From contig NC_066579.1 of NCBI RefSeq assembly GCF_024323335.1, forward strand, positions 2,557,001-2,621,000: DNA of 64,000 bases, read 5' to 3'. The notes beneath the pieces are model-generated. The model saw only the letters and a list, made by a program, of their open reading frames with translations, searched no databases and was not told the origin of the DNA. The DNA is from Lathyrus oleraceus. Taxonomy: Eukaryota; Streptophyta; Magnoliopsida; Fabales; Fabaceae. Position numbers and translations under genes: made by a program. Of the stretch, positions 47,954 through 59,720 are shown piece by piece. Within the stretch, counting starts at the first letter, position 1; every line of letters starts with the position of its first letter.

Positions 47954-48327
47954 CTTCCGGAGAGAGCAGGTTTCTCAGATGTATATTTGATAAGATCCAT
48001 CTTAGAAATCAATAAAGTGGTATGATTCAACATATACTGTCTTAGTCGGCGAGCAGCCTAAGCCAAAGCATAGCAAGCTTTCTCGAGCTGGGAGTATCTT
48101 GTTTCACAGTCGGTACCTTTTGCTAAGGTAGTATATTGCATGCTCTTTTCGACCAGACTCGTCATGTTGCCCCAACACACACCCTATTGAATTTTCTAAC
48201 ACGGTCAAATACATGATTAGAGGTCTTCCTTCAACTGGTGGCATCAGATTTATAGGTTCTTGGAGATACTTCTTGATTTTGTCAAAAGCTTCTTGACATT
48301 CATCATTCCATATCATCTCTTGATTTT
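47954..48327 (-). pseudogene. Ogre RNase H fragment
   Basis: The frame 48104-48316 (WNDECQEAFDKIKKYLQEP, then ENSIGCVLGQHDESGRKEHAIYYLSK) is the start of gypsy RNase H. A frameshift near 48110 and a stop follow before TRYSQLEKACYALA and RQYMLNHTT. Both ends are deletion junctions (to RT linker at about 48327, to integrase at about 47953). Confidence 0.8.
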
Positions 48328-48625
48328 TCCAGCGAAAACCTCTACATAGTCACGTAACATCCGACTCAATCTTTCTTTGACATTGTTTTCCAAGCCTGCT
48401 CCTATTTTGACTTCTTTCTTGTCTACTTCAGTACCCAGATTTACAACCTCAATTGATTCCTCATACGGCTGTGTAACTTTCTCTTCTTGTTGTAATAACC
48501 TAGCAAGCTCTACAGGTACTTCACAATCTTCATCCTTTCCATCTTCAGCTTGATAGATCGGATTCTCGAAATTATAATTGGCAATAGTAGAACTGTTATC
48601 AACAGGATCCAAAGTGGATGAGGAT
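48328..48625 (-). pseudogene. Ogre pre-RT linker, RT domain deleted
   Basis: After a plausible intron acceptor (TGCAG, ending at 48626) the frame reads through an acidic linker with PVELARLLQQEEK and LSRMLRDYVEVFA, normally the lead-in to RT. It then jumps directly to RNase H sequence (KNQEMIWND), so the whole polymerase domain is missing and the frame shifts at the joint. Confidence 0.75.
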
Positions 48626-48834
48626 CTGCATTTTAGTGATGTGGGTGTGTGTAAGAACACATAGCTGATGAAAATAAAATAAAAGAAAAACAAAGAGCCC
48701 AATATTTACGAAAACGAAACGTCCATTGATTTTTATTGAATGAAGTATGCAAATGAAATGACATCCCGAAACAAGCATACGATTGTGCCCCGGGTAAGGC
48801 ACAAGGCTTAAAAATAACAACTCAGTAATAGTAT
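48626..48834 (-). other. Putative Ogre intron between protease and RT parts
   Basis: Non-coding on the minus strand between the protease-frame stop (48835-48837) and a pyrimidine-rich tract ending in TGCAG at 48626. Ogre elements are known to carry a spliced intron here. The acceptor is visible; I could not fix the donor, which may lie inside the end of the protease frame. Confidence 0.5.
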
Positions 48835-50379
48835 TTACTCCTGACTAAAGGAGATAGGAATAACGTCTTCAGTCTTCCAATTGTTGAGCCCATCACCCAC
48901 AGTAGGAAAAATCCAGTTATCCAGATTGTAGTCTTCATTATAGTCACCCACAACATTGATTTGATCTTTCATGTTCCCTGGATTGGTGATACGAACAGCA
49001 CGAGCACGACGAACAGCCTTCTGGGACTCTGCAGTGAAACCCAAACCAAACTTGTCAGACTTGTAAGGAATGTCGAGAAGCTGACCCCAAATAGCGCAAC
49101 CACCTTCTTCAACCACAGCTCTAGCATCTTTGAGGGAAGCCATTGTAGGAGGTACTCTGGTAACCACAGGAACTCTTTTAACCACAGGAGGAGCTTCAGT
49201 AGCGGGAACGACCCAAGGAACTACTTCAAATGTCTGGCAAGGAGTCTCAACATATTCACTTTCCACTTCAACATACTTAAATGTATTCACATGACTGACC
49301 ATATATTCTTCCTCTCCATAAACAGTTACGATCTTTCCCTTCACTGGATATCTCAACTTCTGATGTAGAGTGGAGGTCACAGCACCTGCCCCGTGGATCC
49401 AGGGGCGCCCAAGCAAACAAGAGTACGCAGGACGAATATCCATTACATAGAAGGTAGAATCGAAGACTTGAGAGCCTACTTTGATCGGGAGATCTATTTC
49501 TCCATGCACCACTCTTCTTGAACCATCAAAGGCTCTCACCACTATATTACTTGATCTAAACACATCATCTTCAGGACTGAGCTTGTTCAGAACCTCTTTG
49601 GGAAGTACATTCAATGAAGATCCATTGTCTATCAACACATGAGACAAGGTAGTGCCCCTACATTCAATGGAGATATGTAAAGCTCTATTATGGTTTCTTT
49701 TGGCAGGAGTCAAGTCAGCATCAGAAAAACCTAACCCATTATCATAAGTCAGATGTGCAACACAATTTTCAAATTGATCCACAGAAATTTCATTTGGTAC
49801 ATGAGCAGTCCTTAAGAATTTGATCAAGGCTTTAGCATGAGCCTCAGAACACAACAACAAAGACAACATGGAAATTTTGGGGGGAGTATGCCCCAACTGG
49901 TCAACAATATCATAATCACTCTTACGAATGATCTTCAGCACTTCTTCCATCTGTTTAGAGAGATTTTCAGCAGTCGGTGCTTCAGCTTGCACAGGTTCAA
50001 CCACAGGACCTTTGCCTCGAGCATTAGTACTTGGCTCAGAAGTGGAGGTAGTAGTTGGAGGAACTGTATTTTTTGAGGTAGCTGGAGGAGAGAAAATTCT
50101 TCCACTTCTGGTGATCTTACTAGATCCAGCAATATTATCAACATCAAGGTTATCATCAGTAACAGGTGTATCAGTCAAAGGTTCCTGCTTAACACCATGG
50201 ATATAAACATCAGAACTGTAATTCCAGGGTATAGCTTTATCAGAAGTATAAGGAATAGGGCCAGGAGTGGTAATAATCATGGGAGGCACTCTAACTTCAG
50301 CAACAGTCTTCACCAGGCCTTCAGCAGTAATTTTGATAGGACCCTTGGAAGTGATCTTGACAGTCTGTTCAAGAGCCAT
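48835..50379 (-). CDS. Ogre gag-tail/protease polyprotein without gag, intact 514-residue frame
   Basis: The preferred start is ATG at 50379 (MALEQTVKI), preceded by a leader resembling that upstream of gag in the other Ogre fragment; the frame is open further up to 50475. Residues 1-100 correspond to the post-gag linker (GPIPYTSDKAIP, ITRSGRIFSPP), with no capsid or zinc-knuckle region, so gag has been deleted in frame. Residues about 225-370 form a retropepsin-like aspartic protease (LIDNGSSLNVLP with Asp251, then CLLGRPWIHGAGAV). The C-terminal part is a linker toward the RT exon. In an active element the protease processes the polyprotein. The frame has no stop, unlike nearly everything else here, but the element as a whole is defective. 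Confidence 0.8.
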   Translation of the reverse strand: MALEQTVKITSKGPIKITAEGLVKTVAEVRVPPMIITTPGPIPYTSDKAIPWNYSSDVYIHGVKQEPLTDTPVTDDNLDVDNIAGSSKITRSGRIFSPPATSKNTVPPTTTSTSEPSTNARGKGPVVEPVQAEAPTAENLSKQMEEVLKIIRKSDYDIVDQLGHTPPKISMLSLLLCSEAHAKALIKFLRTAHVPNEISVDQFENCVAHLTYDNGLGFSDADLTPAKRNHNRALHISIECRGTTLSHVLIDNGSSLNVLPKEVLNKLSPEDDVFRSSNIVVRAFDGSRRVVHGEIDLPIKVGSQVFDSTFYVMDIRPAYSCLLGRPWIHGAGAVTSTLHQKLRYPVKGKIVTVYGEEEYMVSHVNTFKYVEVESEYVETPCQTFEVVPWVVPATEAPPVVKRVPVVTRVPPTMASLKDARAVVEEGGCAIWGQLLDIPYKSDKFGLGFTAESQKAVRRARAVRITNPGNMKDQINVVGDYNEDYNLDNWIFPTVGDGLNNWKTEDVIPISFSQE

Positions 50380-50589
50380 TTCTGCTGAAATAAACAGCGA
50401 GAAGATAAGATACCTGTTCATAAGAAACCTGTGATGCAATAATATGGTATGTAGATGCTTATGCAATGTTTTCAAGGACCGTAGGATTTAAATTTGTTTA
50501 AACCACCAAAAAGTAAACTTTTATTAGTAATAAACTTGTTTGCCCCTTGGGCTTACAATAAAAATGAAATGAATACAAAAAATGGGGTT

Positions 50590-51927
50590 TTAAGTCTCCC
50601 ATGGACGTTTCCTCTTTGTGTTGAGGTATGAGTTGAGATTCCGCTCCTCGTGAAGTTGTTTTGTTAGCTCCAGGATTCTTTCTTGACTTGCCTTGTAATG
50701 AGTCTGAAAAGTATCTTTTTGCTCCTTCAACTGGATCCAGGACCTCTGTAACTCTTCCATGTCAGTGGGCATGTCTGGATGAAGAATGATGTAAGAAGTA
50801 TCTCCTTCAGCAACAGGCTCCATGGTAACTGGCAGGATAGCAGGATATGGCATCATAAGAGTCTGAGCACGAGATCGTACCCATCTGAGATATGGTTCCA
50901 TAGGAATAGTGTACTTGGGTTCCAGAGTCTTGCTGTCAACCTTGTTCACTTTACCCCATGCTCGTATGAACCTTTGACGGTAACCTTGAAGATTGTTGTC
51001 GTAATCGAACACAATACCCTGAATAAGCATGTCATGAGGACCATCAGCCCGAGCGTAACCAAACTGACGTAGAGCTAAAGAAGGGTTGTAGGTAATGCCC
51101 CCTCTTATGCCAAGGAGTGGCACATTAGGGAACTCCCCACAACGGTCAATGATGGTAACATTCTCCATAGATCTAGAGCACCAACGAATATCTGAATGAG
51201 AAAGTGACATAATCCTCTTGGACCACCTGAACCGTTGTTCATTCTTCATCACTGATCGAGGAAGGTGAGAAATAAACCACCTAGATAATAGAGGTATGCA
51301 ACACATCAGAGTTCCTCGTGCCTTCGTAGTACGGGTATGAAGAGAGTGTAAGATGTCTCCAAGTAATGTAGGCACTGGATTGCGAGTCAGAAATATGTTG
51401 ATGGCGTGTACGTCTATGAACTGGTCTGGATTGGGGAACAGTACTAAGCCATAAATCAATAGGGCTAAGATCTCCTCAAAAGCATCATAACTCATAGCCT
51501 TCAGGAATACTCGAGCTTTCTCCATCAATACCTTAGCAAGAATACCCTTAACTCCACTCCTTGTTTCTAGGACAATGTCTGATTTCTTTAAATGTAAGGC
51601 TGCAGCAATGACTTCAGGTTTAGGCTCTTTTTCCAAGCCTGTGAAGGGTTTCTGATCAAGAATAGGTATACCCAGAAGCTTGGAGAACTCTTCCATTGTA
51701 GGAACCAGCTGATAGTCGGGAAATGTGAAGCAATGATGTTTAGGGTCAAAGAACTGAAACAGGACACTCATCATGTCTTCATTGAACCCTGAAGTGACTA
51801 GATCCAGTAGGTGACCATGCCTCTTGATGAACTGGGAGTTTTCAGAAACTTGAGAGACCAATTCCTTAAGCTTAGGAGGTATTCCTACAAAGTTGATCCG
51901 GATAGTATACCTACGAGCAGAAGCCAT
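50590..51927 (-). CDS. Ogre ORF1 (DUF7745-like), intact 445-residue frame
   Basis: ATG at 51927 (MASARRYTIRINFVG) is preferred over the upstream in-frame ATG at 52002 because it is the first after a leader-like AG/GT context and matches the protein start style. Motifs shared with the broken ORF1 copies of the array: FPDYQLVPTMEEF, LLGIP, IYGLVLFPN, PVPTLLGDI, FISHLPRS, GECGGF-like spacing and RGGITYNP. The C-terminal 70 residues are a coiled coil (EELQRSWIQLKEQKDTF...). This uncharacterised product lies upstream of gag in Ogre elements. No stop or frameshift is seen. Confidence 0.8.
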   Translation of the reverse strand: MASARRYTIRINFVGIPPKLKELVSQVSENSQFIKRHGHLLDLVTSGFNEDMMSVLFQFFDPKHHCFTFPDYQLVPTMEEFSKLLGIPILDQKPFTGLEKEPKPEVIAAALHLKKSDIVLETRSGVKGILAKVLMEKARVFLKAMSYDAFEEILALLIYGLVLFPNPDQFIDVHAINIFLTRNPVPTLLGDILHSLHTRTTKARGTLMCCIPLLSRWFISHLPRSVMKNEQRFRWSKRIMSLSHSDIRWCSRSMENVTIIDRCGEFPNVPLLGIRGGITYNPSLALRQFGYARADGPHDMLIQGIVFDYDNNLQGYRQRFIRAWGKVNKVDSKTLEPKYTIPMEPYLRWVRSRAQTLMMPYPAILPVTMEPVAEGDTSYIILHPDMPTDMEELQRSWIQLKEQKDTFQTHYKASQERILELTKQLHEERNLNSYLNTKRKRPWET

Positions 51928-52630
51928 GACCTGCAACAAAGAACAAAGATAAATCCTTTGGTCCTTGAAATGGTTAGTGAAAATGCTATGCTTATGATGC
52001 ATGATGATGCTATGATGTTATGCTCAATCACAAACATGTGGCACACACAAACAAGTCACACAATAGCCCTAGGTTTGAAGGCTTGCATGAGGTTTAAAGG
52101 TAAGTACCCTCCCCTGAAGTTTAGTTGATTCATCCTGTCCTACAAAAGTAACCAGGTTCTAAGGGATCTCAAAATCATTGATCCTTCACAAGGGTGGTTG
52201 TTCAGTAGGCAACTTACTTGCCAACCAAAACCCTCCAAGTTTAGGATCTCAATGAGTGTAGTATCGAGTATCAACCAACTTCAGTCTTCACCAAAGCCGG
52301 TTATCTCACTACTTTCTAAAGGCCAAGATGGGATGACTAGGGTTCTAAAAGTCAGTTAGTGTATTGACAACATATGGCAGCCTCATATTATCCTCAACTT
52401 GCTTAAGGAACATAAGCACCAACCAAGAAGTCACACTAACTATGGCCACCAGATCAACCATATCGATATACGCCGTACAGTTTCCTTGGTCTATTTCCAT
52501 TTACCTAAGGTACACTAGATCCGGGTTAGGGTCTTTCACATATAAAAGCACCCAACAGATAAGTATAAAGCAAACAAGGCAAACAATTTTAAAGTGATCT
52601 AATTCCTAAGGGTACCCCTCTTTTATTAAG
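51928..52630 (-). other. Ogre leader (5' untranslated region)
   Basis: Non-coding stretch between primer site and ORF1; contains GAGTGTAGTATCGAGTATC (about 52253-52271), shared with the leader remnants of the array. No credible gene. Confidence 0.7.
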
Positions 52631-52648
52631 TCCCCAGCAGAGTCGTCA
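52631..52648 (-). promoter_or_regulatory. Primer binding site, tRNA-Arg type
   Basis: Minus-strand TGACGACTCTGCTGGGGA lies four bases inside the LTR end. It resembles the complement of the tRNA-Arg 3' end used by Ogre/Tat elements, with the usual GGC replaced by GAC at the third base. Confidence 0.75.
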
Positions 52649-52652
52649 GTTC

Positions 52653-55556
52653 TGTAACACGGTGGGAGAACTGACTTTAGTTAAATGTTGCGGATAGCAA
52701 GAGTCGCCACCGACTTTTATTTTATCCAAAAGGAAAGGACATAAAAGAACAGGAAAGACCTTAAAAAGATTTTGGGTTCGGGGGGTAGGTTATACAAAGG
52801 GAAGGTATTAGCACCCTTTATATCCATGGTTATCCATGAGCTCTTAGTTACTTAGCTCACTTTGTTTGTTTGCAAGAGTGTAGTGTGTGATTAGAAAAAT
52901 TTCTTTAAGTACTTTGTAATGGCCCTCGTATGGGTGTATACAAAGCCTAGTTTAGAAATTGTGAGGTGTAAAAGTAATTTTGAAAAGTGTGAGCAAGTAA
53001 CTATGAGATACCTACCCTAGATTAAGTCTTTCGTGTTCTCGTATATTCTTTCAATGGTAAGACTGTCCCTATTATTAAGGAATATGTAGTCATTACCTTG
53101 GATGTGTTTAAGGGACGGGCGTAGAGTCATCGTATGGTCAATGAAGGCAACATAAGGGGTGTCTTTAGCAACTCGTAGGGACTATCATCATATTTACCGG
53201 GGGACAAGATCATCATATCATAGGCAACCTCATAGGGACTTGATCTTTTAAGTTTATAAGGACTTGATAATTTTTCTGTTTGAAGGGACTTTGCTTAAGA
53301 CACCCCTATTTTCGAGAGACTTGACCATTTAAAGAAGGCAACCAAGAGGAATACCCTAGGAAGTACAGATGGCGATCAAAGATCGACTTACGTGTGTGAG
53401 TGTTATTTTTCAGATATTTGTCTTGAATTTAATTTTCTAAGTTCAATTATTTACAGTTAGTTTTTTGCACTCCCTAAATTACTAACCACGCAATAAATAT
53501 TTACAAAAATAAAAGCAAGAAAAATAAATTCCTAAACTATTACATGGCTATGGGACAGATACATAATAATCAGGCGAGAAAGAATAAATTTACAACCTAT
53601 ACATTTGTTCCTAATATTATAAAAAAAACAAAATTAAAATAAGGAAAATAATGAAGCAAAAATAGAATAGATAAAAGCAAATAATAATAAAATAATAAAT
53701 AAACAATGGTAATAAAGCAATAATAAAATAACAATAATAATAAAGTGATAATAAAAAGGTTAGAATTTTAAAAGAAATTATTTTAAGTTAAACAAGTTAG
53801 ATTTTTTTAGAAGTTATTAGAAAAATATGAGTTTAAAATAAATTAGTAATAATAAAAGAATTTAAAATATATTAATGTACAAATTATAAAATAAAAGAGT
53901 TATATGAAAAATATTAAGTTTGTTATTTACAAAATAAATAAAGATTATAGAAAATATCAAATTATTAGATTAATAGGTTTATTATTATTATTCAATTAGA
54001 AAAATGGTCAATTAGGTTTTATTTACAAAATATATAAGGATTTATTATTATAAGTAAGTAATAAAAAAAAAGTTATTAAAATAATTAGTATTTATTATTT
54101 ATTTACAAAAATATAAAGGTTATAGAAAAATATTAAATAATTAATTTAGTAGGTTTTCACGCCCTACATTACTAAACCACGCAGTTAATATAGGATCAAT
54201 GGTAGGAATTTAAATGACAGAAAAATAAATGGCAGAAAAATAAAATGACAGAAAATAAAATCCTAATTATTACAACGCTTTGATGCAGTTACATAATAAA
54301 GATGGCGAAAAGTAAAACTGAAAATATTACAAGTTAAAACTTAAAATATTACAAGGGCGAAGCAGTTACAGTGTGTGAATAACATAAATATGAGCGAAAA
54401 TAGGAAATAATAATAAGGTTTGTTAAGGTTTAAGAAAAGGTTTATGGTTTAGAGGAAATAATACGGTTAAAGTTTTAGGTTTGAAATTTAGAGTTTGTGG
54501 CGAAATTGTCAGGGTTTAGGAAAAATCAGGGTAATTAGTTATGAAAAAAAATGTGCAGATCTAAATATATGTATATATAAAAAAATATATGAATTAAAAA
54601 AAACAACGGCGTTGCTAGCGCAAAATTACGATCATCGCAACTGGATCGGATAACACAAATGTCACGCCTCATACACGTATATGTGAAAACGGCGTATTGA
54701 CACGATCCGATCCGAAAACATAATCAAATTATAACATAAAATAGAAATATATATATATTTAACACACTAGTTACATATATGAACATGTATTTGAAACACA
54801 GTAACAAATATATCAACAAAATAGATAAAGTATATATCATATATAAACTATTACCAAACTGTGTGTACGATAGTATAGATCAGCCACTCTCAGTTTCTCT
54901 TTTTTGTTCTGTCTTTTGGCCTCCCTCTATCAGTCATGCTAGTAAATATATATAGGAACAAATTAGGTTAATGATAATGGGCCTAAGTTTATTTTGAAAC
55001 CCAATATTAAATTAAAAACTGAATAAAGTTAAATAATTAAAATAGTTAAAATTAAAATAAAAACTAATTAACCTATTTATTTATTCTAGACCAAATATAA
55101 AAATAAATAGACTCAAAAAAAATAAAAGTCGGGCACCAAAATGCTCGAAAAAATAAAATGAACACGTCAAAATAATCAGCGCGAAATAAATGACTCGGAA
55201 AAATACAGCGTTTGGTCGGATTTTGAAATAAAAATTATGACCGTTTAAACCGCTCATACTGATCAACATATGACCAAAAATAGTCGTAAAAATATTTTTA
55301 GCATGTCAAATTAAACCACGTGAACCGCAAATTAATGTTACCGACATTTGTAAATTTAAACTTGACATTTTTTCGTTGACTAATTTTAGGCACAATTAAA
55401 AAGTTAATTTGACCAGTCTGTTTGTAAATTCCGAGAAATTATTCCGGCTAATATTAAGACAGAAAAAAAATGTTATGCTATGAAGATGATGCAAATGAAT
55501 GTGAAACAAAAAATTGGTTAGAGTTAAAAATAGAGGGCAAATTTTGGGGTGCAACA
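52653..55556 (-). mobile_element. 5' LTR of the second Ogre element (2,904 bases)
   Basis: On the minus strand it starts TGTTGCACCCCAAAATTTGC and ends CACCGTGTTACA, giving TG...CA ends next to the primer site. The U5 side (about 52740-52850) has the TTCGGGGGGTAGGTTATAC...GGTATTAGCACCC block characteristic of Ogre/Tat LTRs. The middle (53470-54600) is very AT-rich and contains two related blocks, around 53467 and 54157, each with TACTAA(A)CCACGCA. A TATA-like run is at 54945-54956. The partner LTR is not in the window, so target duplication cannot be checked. Confidence 0.85.
54945..54956 (-). promoter_or_regulatory. TATA-like box in Ogre LTR
   Basis: CCTATATATATT on the minus strand, followed within 50 bases by a purine-rich stretch and located in the LTR's U3-side third; the probable retroelement promoter. 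Confidence 0.5.
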
Positions 55557-55582
55557 GATACCATCCCACTTCTTACCAACCT

Positions 55583-57075
55583 TTATACCTCGTATTTCAA
55601 TGGATAATAGTTCTCAATATCATGGCCTGATGCCCCTTGATGATAGACACAATGCTAACCAAGCTTATACCACGACGACATAGGTTCAGGCATAAGTGAA
55701 GGACTTCTTGGCTGAACTAGATTCTTGACAATTAGAGACGGATATAATTTGGCATATGACATCGAATAAGGTCAAACGTGACATTCTTCCTCTCATAGTT
55801 GTTGTGCTTATTATTGTTGTGATTGTTATTATGATGATTGTTCTTATGAGTATGTTGTTGTTGTTGTTGAGGTTGGACTGTTGATGATTGAACGACATAA
55901 TTATTGGCAAACACAAGAACAACAGAAGACACTCAATGATCATGCTGATGAGATCTGGAACTCTTCTTCACATAAGGATTCCTTTTCCTCTCCACAGTCA
56001 CTGAATTAGTTTCTCCATCCTTCTTTTTCGAGAAACCACTCTCATACTTCTTATTGGTTGATGCTTCTTCTCTAGACAATCTTCCCTCACAGACACCTTC
56101 CTCTAGACGCATCCCCATGTTTACCATCTCGGTGAAATCATTGAGAGCACTAGCAATCATACACTCATAGTAAAATGAACTCAAAGTCTTGAGAAATATC
56201 TTTGTCATTTCTTTTTCTTCCAACAACAGATTGATCTGAGCAGCTAGCTCTCTCCATCTCTGCGTATATTCTTTAAATGTCTCTTTGTCTCTCTGAGACA
56301 TAGACCGAAGTTGGTCACGATCATGCACCATATCCAAATTGTACTTATAATGCTTAACAAAGGTCTCACCTAAGTCATTGAAAGTACGAATGCTACCATT
56401 TTCCAGATCCATGTACCAACGAAGAGCGGCACCGATCAAGCTATCTTGAAAATAATGAATGAGCAATTGGTCGTTATCTGTTTGGGTTGACATCTCACGA
56501 GCATACATCACAAGATGACTTATAGGACAAGTGTTCCCCTTGTATTTCTCAAAGTTAGGGACCTTGAACTTAACAGGGATTTTCACATTAGGCACCAAGC
56601 AGAGCTCAGAAGCGCTCTTCCCAAACAAATCTTTTCCCCTCAGAGTCTTCATTTCCTTCTTCAGTTCTTGAAACTGATCCTTCATTTTATCCATCTTTTC
56701 ATACATATTTGGGCCTTTAGACGGCTCATCATGGTACATAGTCTTTTAAACACGAGGCATGACATGCATAACAGGAGGATGAGTAGACATGATCAGGCGA
56801 GATGCCGACATAAGAGCAATGGTAGGAGCATAACCCTTAGAAACATGGTTTTGAGGCATTCCCCAAGGGAATCCAGTAGGCATAGAGTGCGCAGGCTAGT
56901 TAACTAAAGCCACAAACACGAGCGTTGAGGTAGTCTTGGAGATAACTGTTCGTTGTTACAGAGTTGTAGGAGCCGGAGCCGCTTGACTCTGAGCTGTGAT
57001 GAGAGACTCCATAAAAGTAGTACGTCTAGCAATCTCTTTTTTGAGTTCACGGTTTTCTTTCTCCAATTTATCCAT
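55583..57075 (-). pseudogene. Ogre-type gag, unit 4 copy, broken
   Basis: Starts at 57075. Same TAA before MYHDEP (at about 56746). A frameshift and stop near 55930 separate the 268-residue gag core (55933-56739) from the His/Asn/Gln-rich and knuckle-like end. Keeps KKEMKTL, absent in unit 3. Confidence 0.85.
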
Positions 57076-57396
57076 CTTGCATTGATGATTAGCACGGGTG
57101 TTGTACTAATTCATCAGCTTAACTGATACAAAGATGAAGATCATGAGACACCTAACCGAAGGGCTAGAATGCAAGAAACCTACGATGCAAATGATGCATG
57201 AATGCAATATTTTTGATTTTATTATTTTCAATTAACATACAAAGTCTTATTTGCAAATATTTCAACAATAATAATCAATAATAACAATTTGAATTGACCA
57301 TAAAATCTCATTTTTATTCATAATATTTGGAAGGATTACACTGAGTATAATTTCAGAAATCAAAATACAAATACAAGAGAAAAGGAAAATAGCATC

Positions 57397-58902
57397 CTAA
57401 GGATCCCTAGCAACTGTATCAGATGAACTGACTATGGGCATGTACTTCCTTCGAATGTGTCTGATCTCGGACTCGTAGGCGGTCTTCATATGAGCTTTCT
57501 CGGGGACGAGCTGATCGACGATCTTCTTCTAAGCACCAGAAAACTGAGGGATACTAGAGGAAAATAAATCATCTGGCCCTCTCTCTCTCTTAACTGCACG
57601 ACCTTCGAGGATCTTAATGAGTGCATCCTTGTCTTTCATCTCAAGTTGTAACTTCATTTGCTTTCGATTCAAAGCATGGAACCGTTCTTCCCAAAGGCCC
57701 TTCTCTTGATTCATCTTAGCTAGTGCATCTTCCAATTCTCCTACGTCTTGGTTAGGGAGAGTTGATGGATCAACCACAACCATGGACATAGGTCTTTCAC
57801 AAGCATACGGCATCTTAAGCTCTAAGGCTCTCTTCTTCACCCAACAAGTGTAAGGTTCCAAAGCTACGCAATTGCACGGCCCAAGCTCGGCTCTTCCCCT
57901 CCTATGGACACTATGCCAAGCACGCACCATCCTACCCTTCAAGTTTTGGGGATCTTTACCCTCTTGATAGAATAGATCTTCTAACTGAACATTATTAGGT
58001 TTATCCTTAAAGGGGAATCCAAGTTGACGGTGAGCCATAGCAGGATTGTAATTGATTCCTCCTTGTGTACCAATGAGAGACACGTTAGAGAATTCACCAC
58101 AATTATCAATAATCTTTAAGCCATCGTTTACATAATTATACCAAGTAATATCATCATTACTGAGAGACATAAGTCTCTGGGACCACCGTAGACATTGCTT
58201 GTTCTCTAAGAAGACTGGTATCTGAGGTAAGTGCGAAATAAACCACTTGTACAGAAGAGGTACACAACGCACAATGGTTCCACTACCCTTAGAATTCCTT
58301 AGATATAGAGAGAAGTACATATCACCCAACAAAGTTGGAACATGATTCCCAATCAAGAAGATTCTAATGGAATTAACATCAACAAAGTTGTCAATGTTAG
58401 GGAACAATGCTAGACCATAGATAAACAATACGAAGATAGCCTCAAAGGTGTCCATACTACCAACTTGAGCAAAAGAGGTATCTCTTCCAATCAGAAACTC
58501 AGAAGTCAGACCTCGGATACCTCATTTCTTCTTCATACTTGCATCAATCTCATACTTCTTCAAATGAAGAGCATAAGATATGACTTGAGATTTTAGAATC
58601 TCCTATAATCCACTAAAAGTCACCCTGTCAGATACGGGTATACCCAAGAGATAGACATACTCCTCCAACATAGGCATAAGCTGATAATCAGGAAAGGTGA
58701 AACATCGGTAAAGAGGATGATAGAACTGAACCAACACACTCAAGAGTCCTTCAACAACCTCGGTACACAACACAGACAAAAGCTTCCCATGATGTTCTTT
58801 AAAATCCAAGGGATCAACTACAAATGATTCTAGCTTCCTTAACTCTTTCAAATCTGGACATCTGAAACTGTATTTCTTAGTGTTCCTTCGTCCATAATCC
58901 AT
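57397..58902 (-). pseudogene. Ogre ORF1, unit 4 copy, broken by stops only
   Basis: Exactly 502 codons from ATG 58902 to the stop at 57397-57399 with no frameshift: the CT run is two bases shorter than in units 1-3, so this copy shows the ancestral phase. It is interrupted by the shared TAG after VTFSGL, by a TAG at 57529-57531 where a Trp codon stands in the other units, and possibly by others in 58456-58600. Confidence 0.8.
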
Positions 58903-59364
58903 GGTCTCAAAATATTTGCAAACACGACCTTAGTTCCTTTAAATTTATTTTTGTGATGAATGTTATGATGTGTATACATATGTATGCATAAATGCAACAA
59001 TCATACACAAGGGATCACACACAAGTCAAACACAAACAAAGGTCAAGGGATGAATCAAGTCATCGCCATCAATAATCCATTTTGGTGGATTAGGATTTTC
59101 ACCCCATCAACACCCAAGATCCATTTATATTGATGGTAATTGATCGAATGAACCAAGAATCAATGGGTTTGTTGTGAGTCACGAGTATGAAGTCGGGTTA
59201 AAAACCATCCCAAAGGAGTGTACTAAGGATAAAAACATGTAGAGCATGTTCTAAAAAGTTCCCAGAGTCATGATCCCATCTATCAGATACTATAGGTTTG
59301 GATGACTGACTCATCAACCCATACTATTCTCAAGAGAAACTCGTTTGAATGTAGTATCGTGTAA
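58903..59364 (-). other. Ogre leader remnant, unit 4 copy
   Basis: Counterpart of 13718-14173 with a small TATACA insertion at about 58973. Ends at the shared fusion with Athila sequence. Confidence 0.7.
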
Positions 59365-59630
59365 ACGAACCTAATTCCGAATTGGGAGAAATGTCATTTC
59401 ATGGTGCGCGAGGGGATAGTTTTGGGGCACAAAATTTCGTATAAAGGAATTGAAGTGGACCAAGCGAAAGTGGAAGTGATCTCTAAACTCCCACCCCCTG
59501 TGAATGAGAAGGGCATCAGGAGTTTCTTAGGACACGCAGGTTTTTACCGTAGGTTTATAAGAGATTTCTCAAAAATTGCTAAACCGCTAACCACTATGTT
59601 GGTTAAAGATAAGGTGTTTCTGTTCAACAA
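59365..59630 (+). pseudogene. Athila RT end, unit 4 copy, interrupted
   Basis: Encodes the RT-to-RNase H connection ([29 protein letters not shown]) and is cut after LFNN by the LTR starting at 59631. Confidence 0.85.
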
Positions 59631-59720
59631 TGTTGGTTCTAAGTGTAGGCAGCAATTTTGGTAAAACAAAGAGTGTTCACAAGATGTTATGTGTGATGTC
59701 TTAACATAAGATATCCTATG

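Larger units (their letters stand above)
47597..55556 (-). mobile_element. Second Ogre-type Ty3/gypsy element, deletion derivative, 3' end missing
   Basis: On the minus strand the order is 5' LTR (52653-55556), primer site, leader, ORF1, protease frame, RT linker, partial RNase H and partial integrase. Gag, most of RT, and the RNase H/integrase middle are deleted. The 3' part with the second LTR is missing at the junction with unit 3. The LTR outer end abuts unit 4 sequence corresponding to about 10372 of unit 1, so the element inserted into the older Ogre gag of unit 4. Confidence 0.88.
55557..59630. repeat. Tandem composite segment, unit 4 (partial, more diverged)
   Basis: Corresponds to about 10371-14438 of unit 1 (Ogre gag, ORF1, leader, fusion point and start of Athila pol). 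The left part was displaced by the second Ogre element and the right part by the SIRE-like element. It shares the head-to-head fusion and the gag stop with units 1-3, and many point variants with unit 3. Confidence 0.88.

Noticed and set aside
48961..50388. Several plus-strand frames across the protease gene
   Set aside because: Antisense shadows of the 514-residue minus-strand frame.
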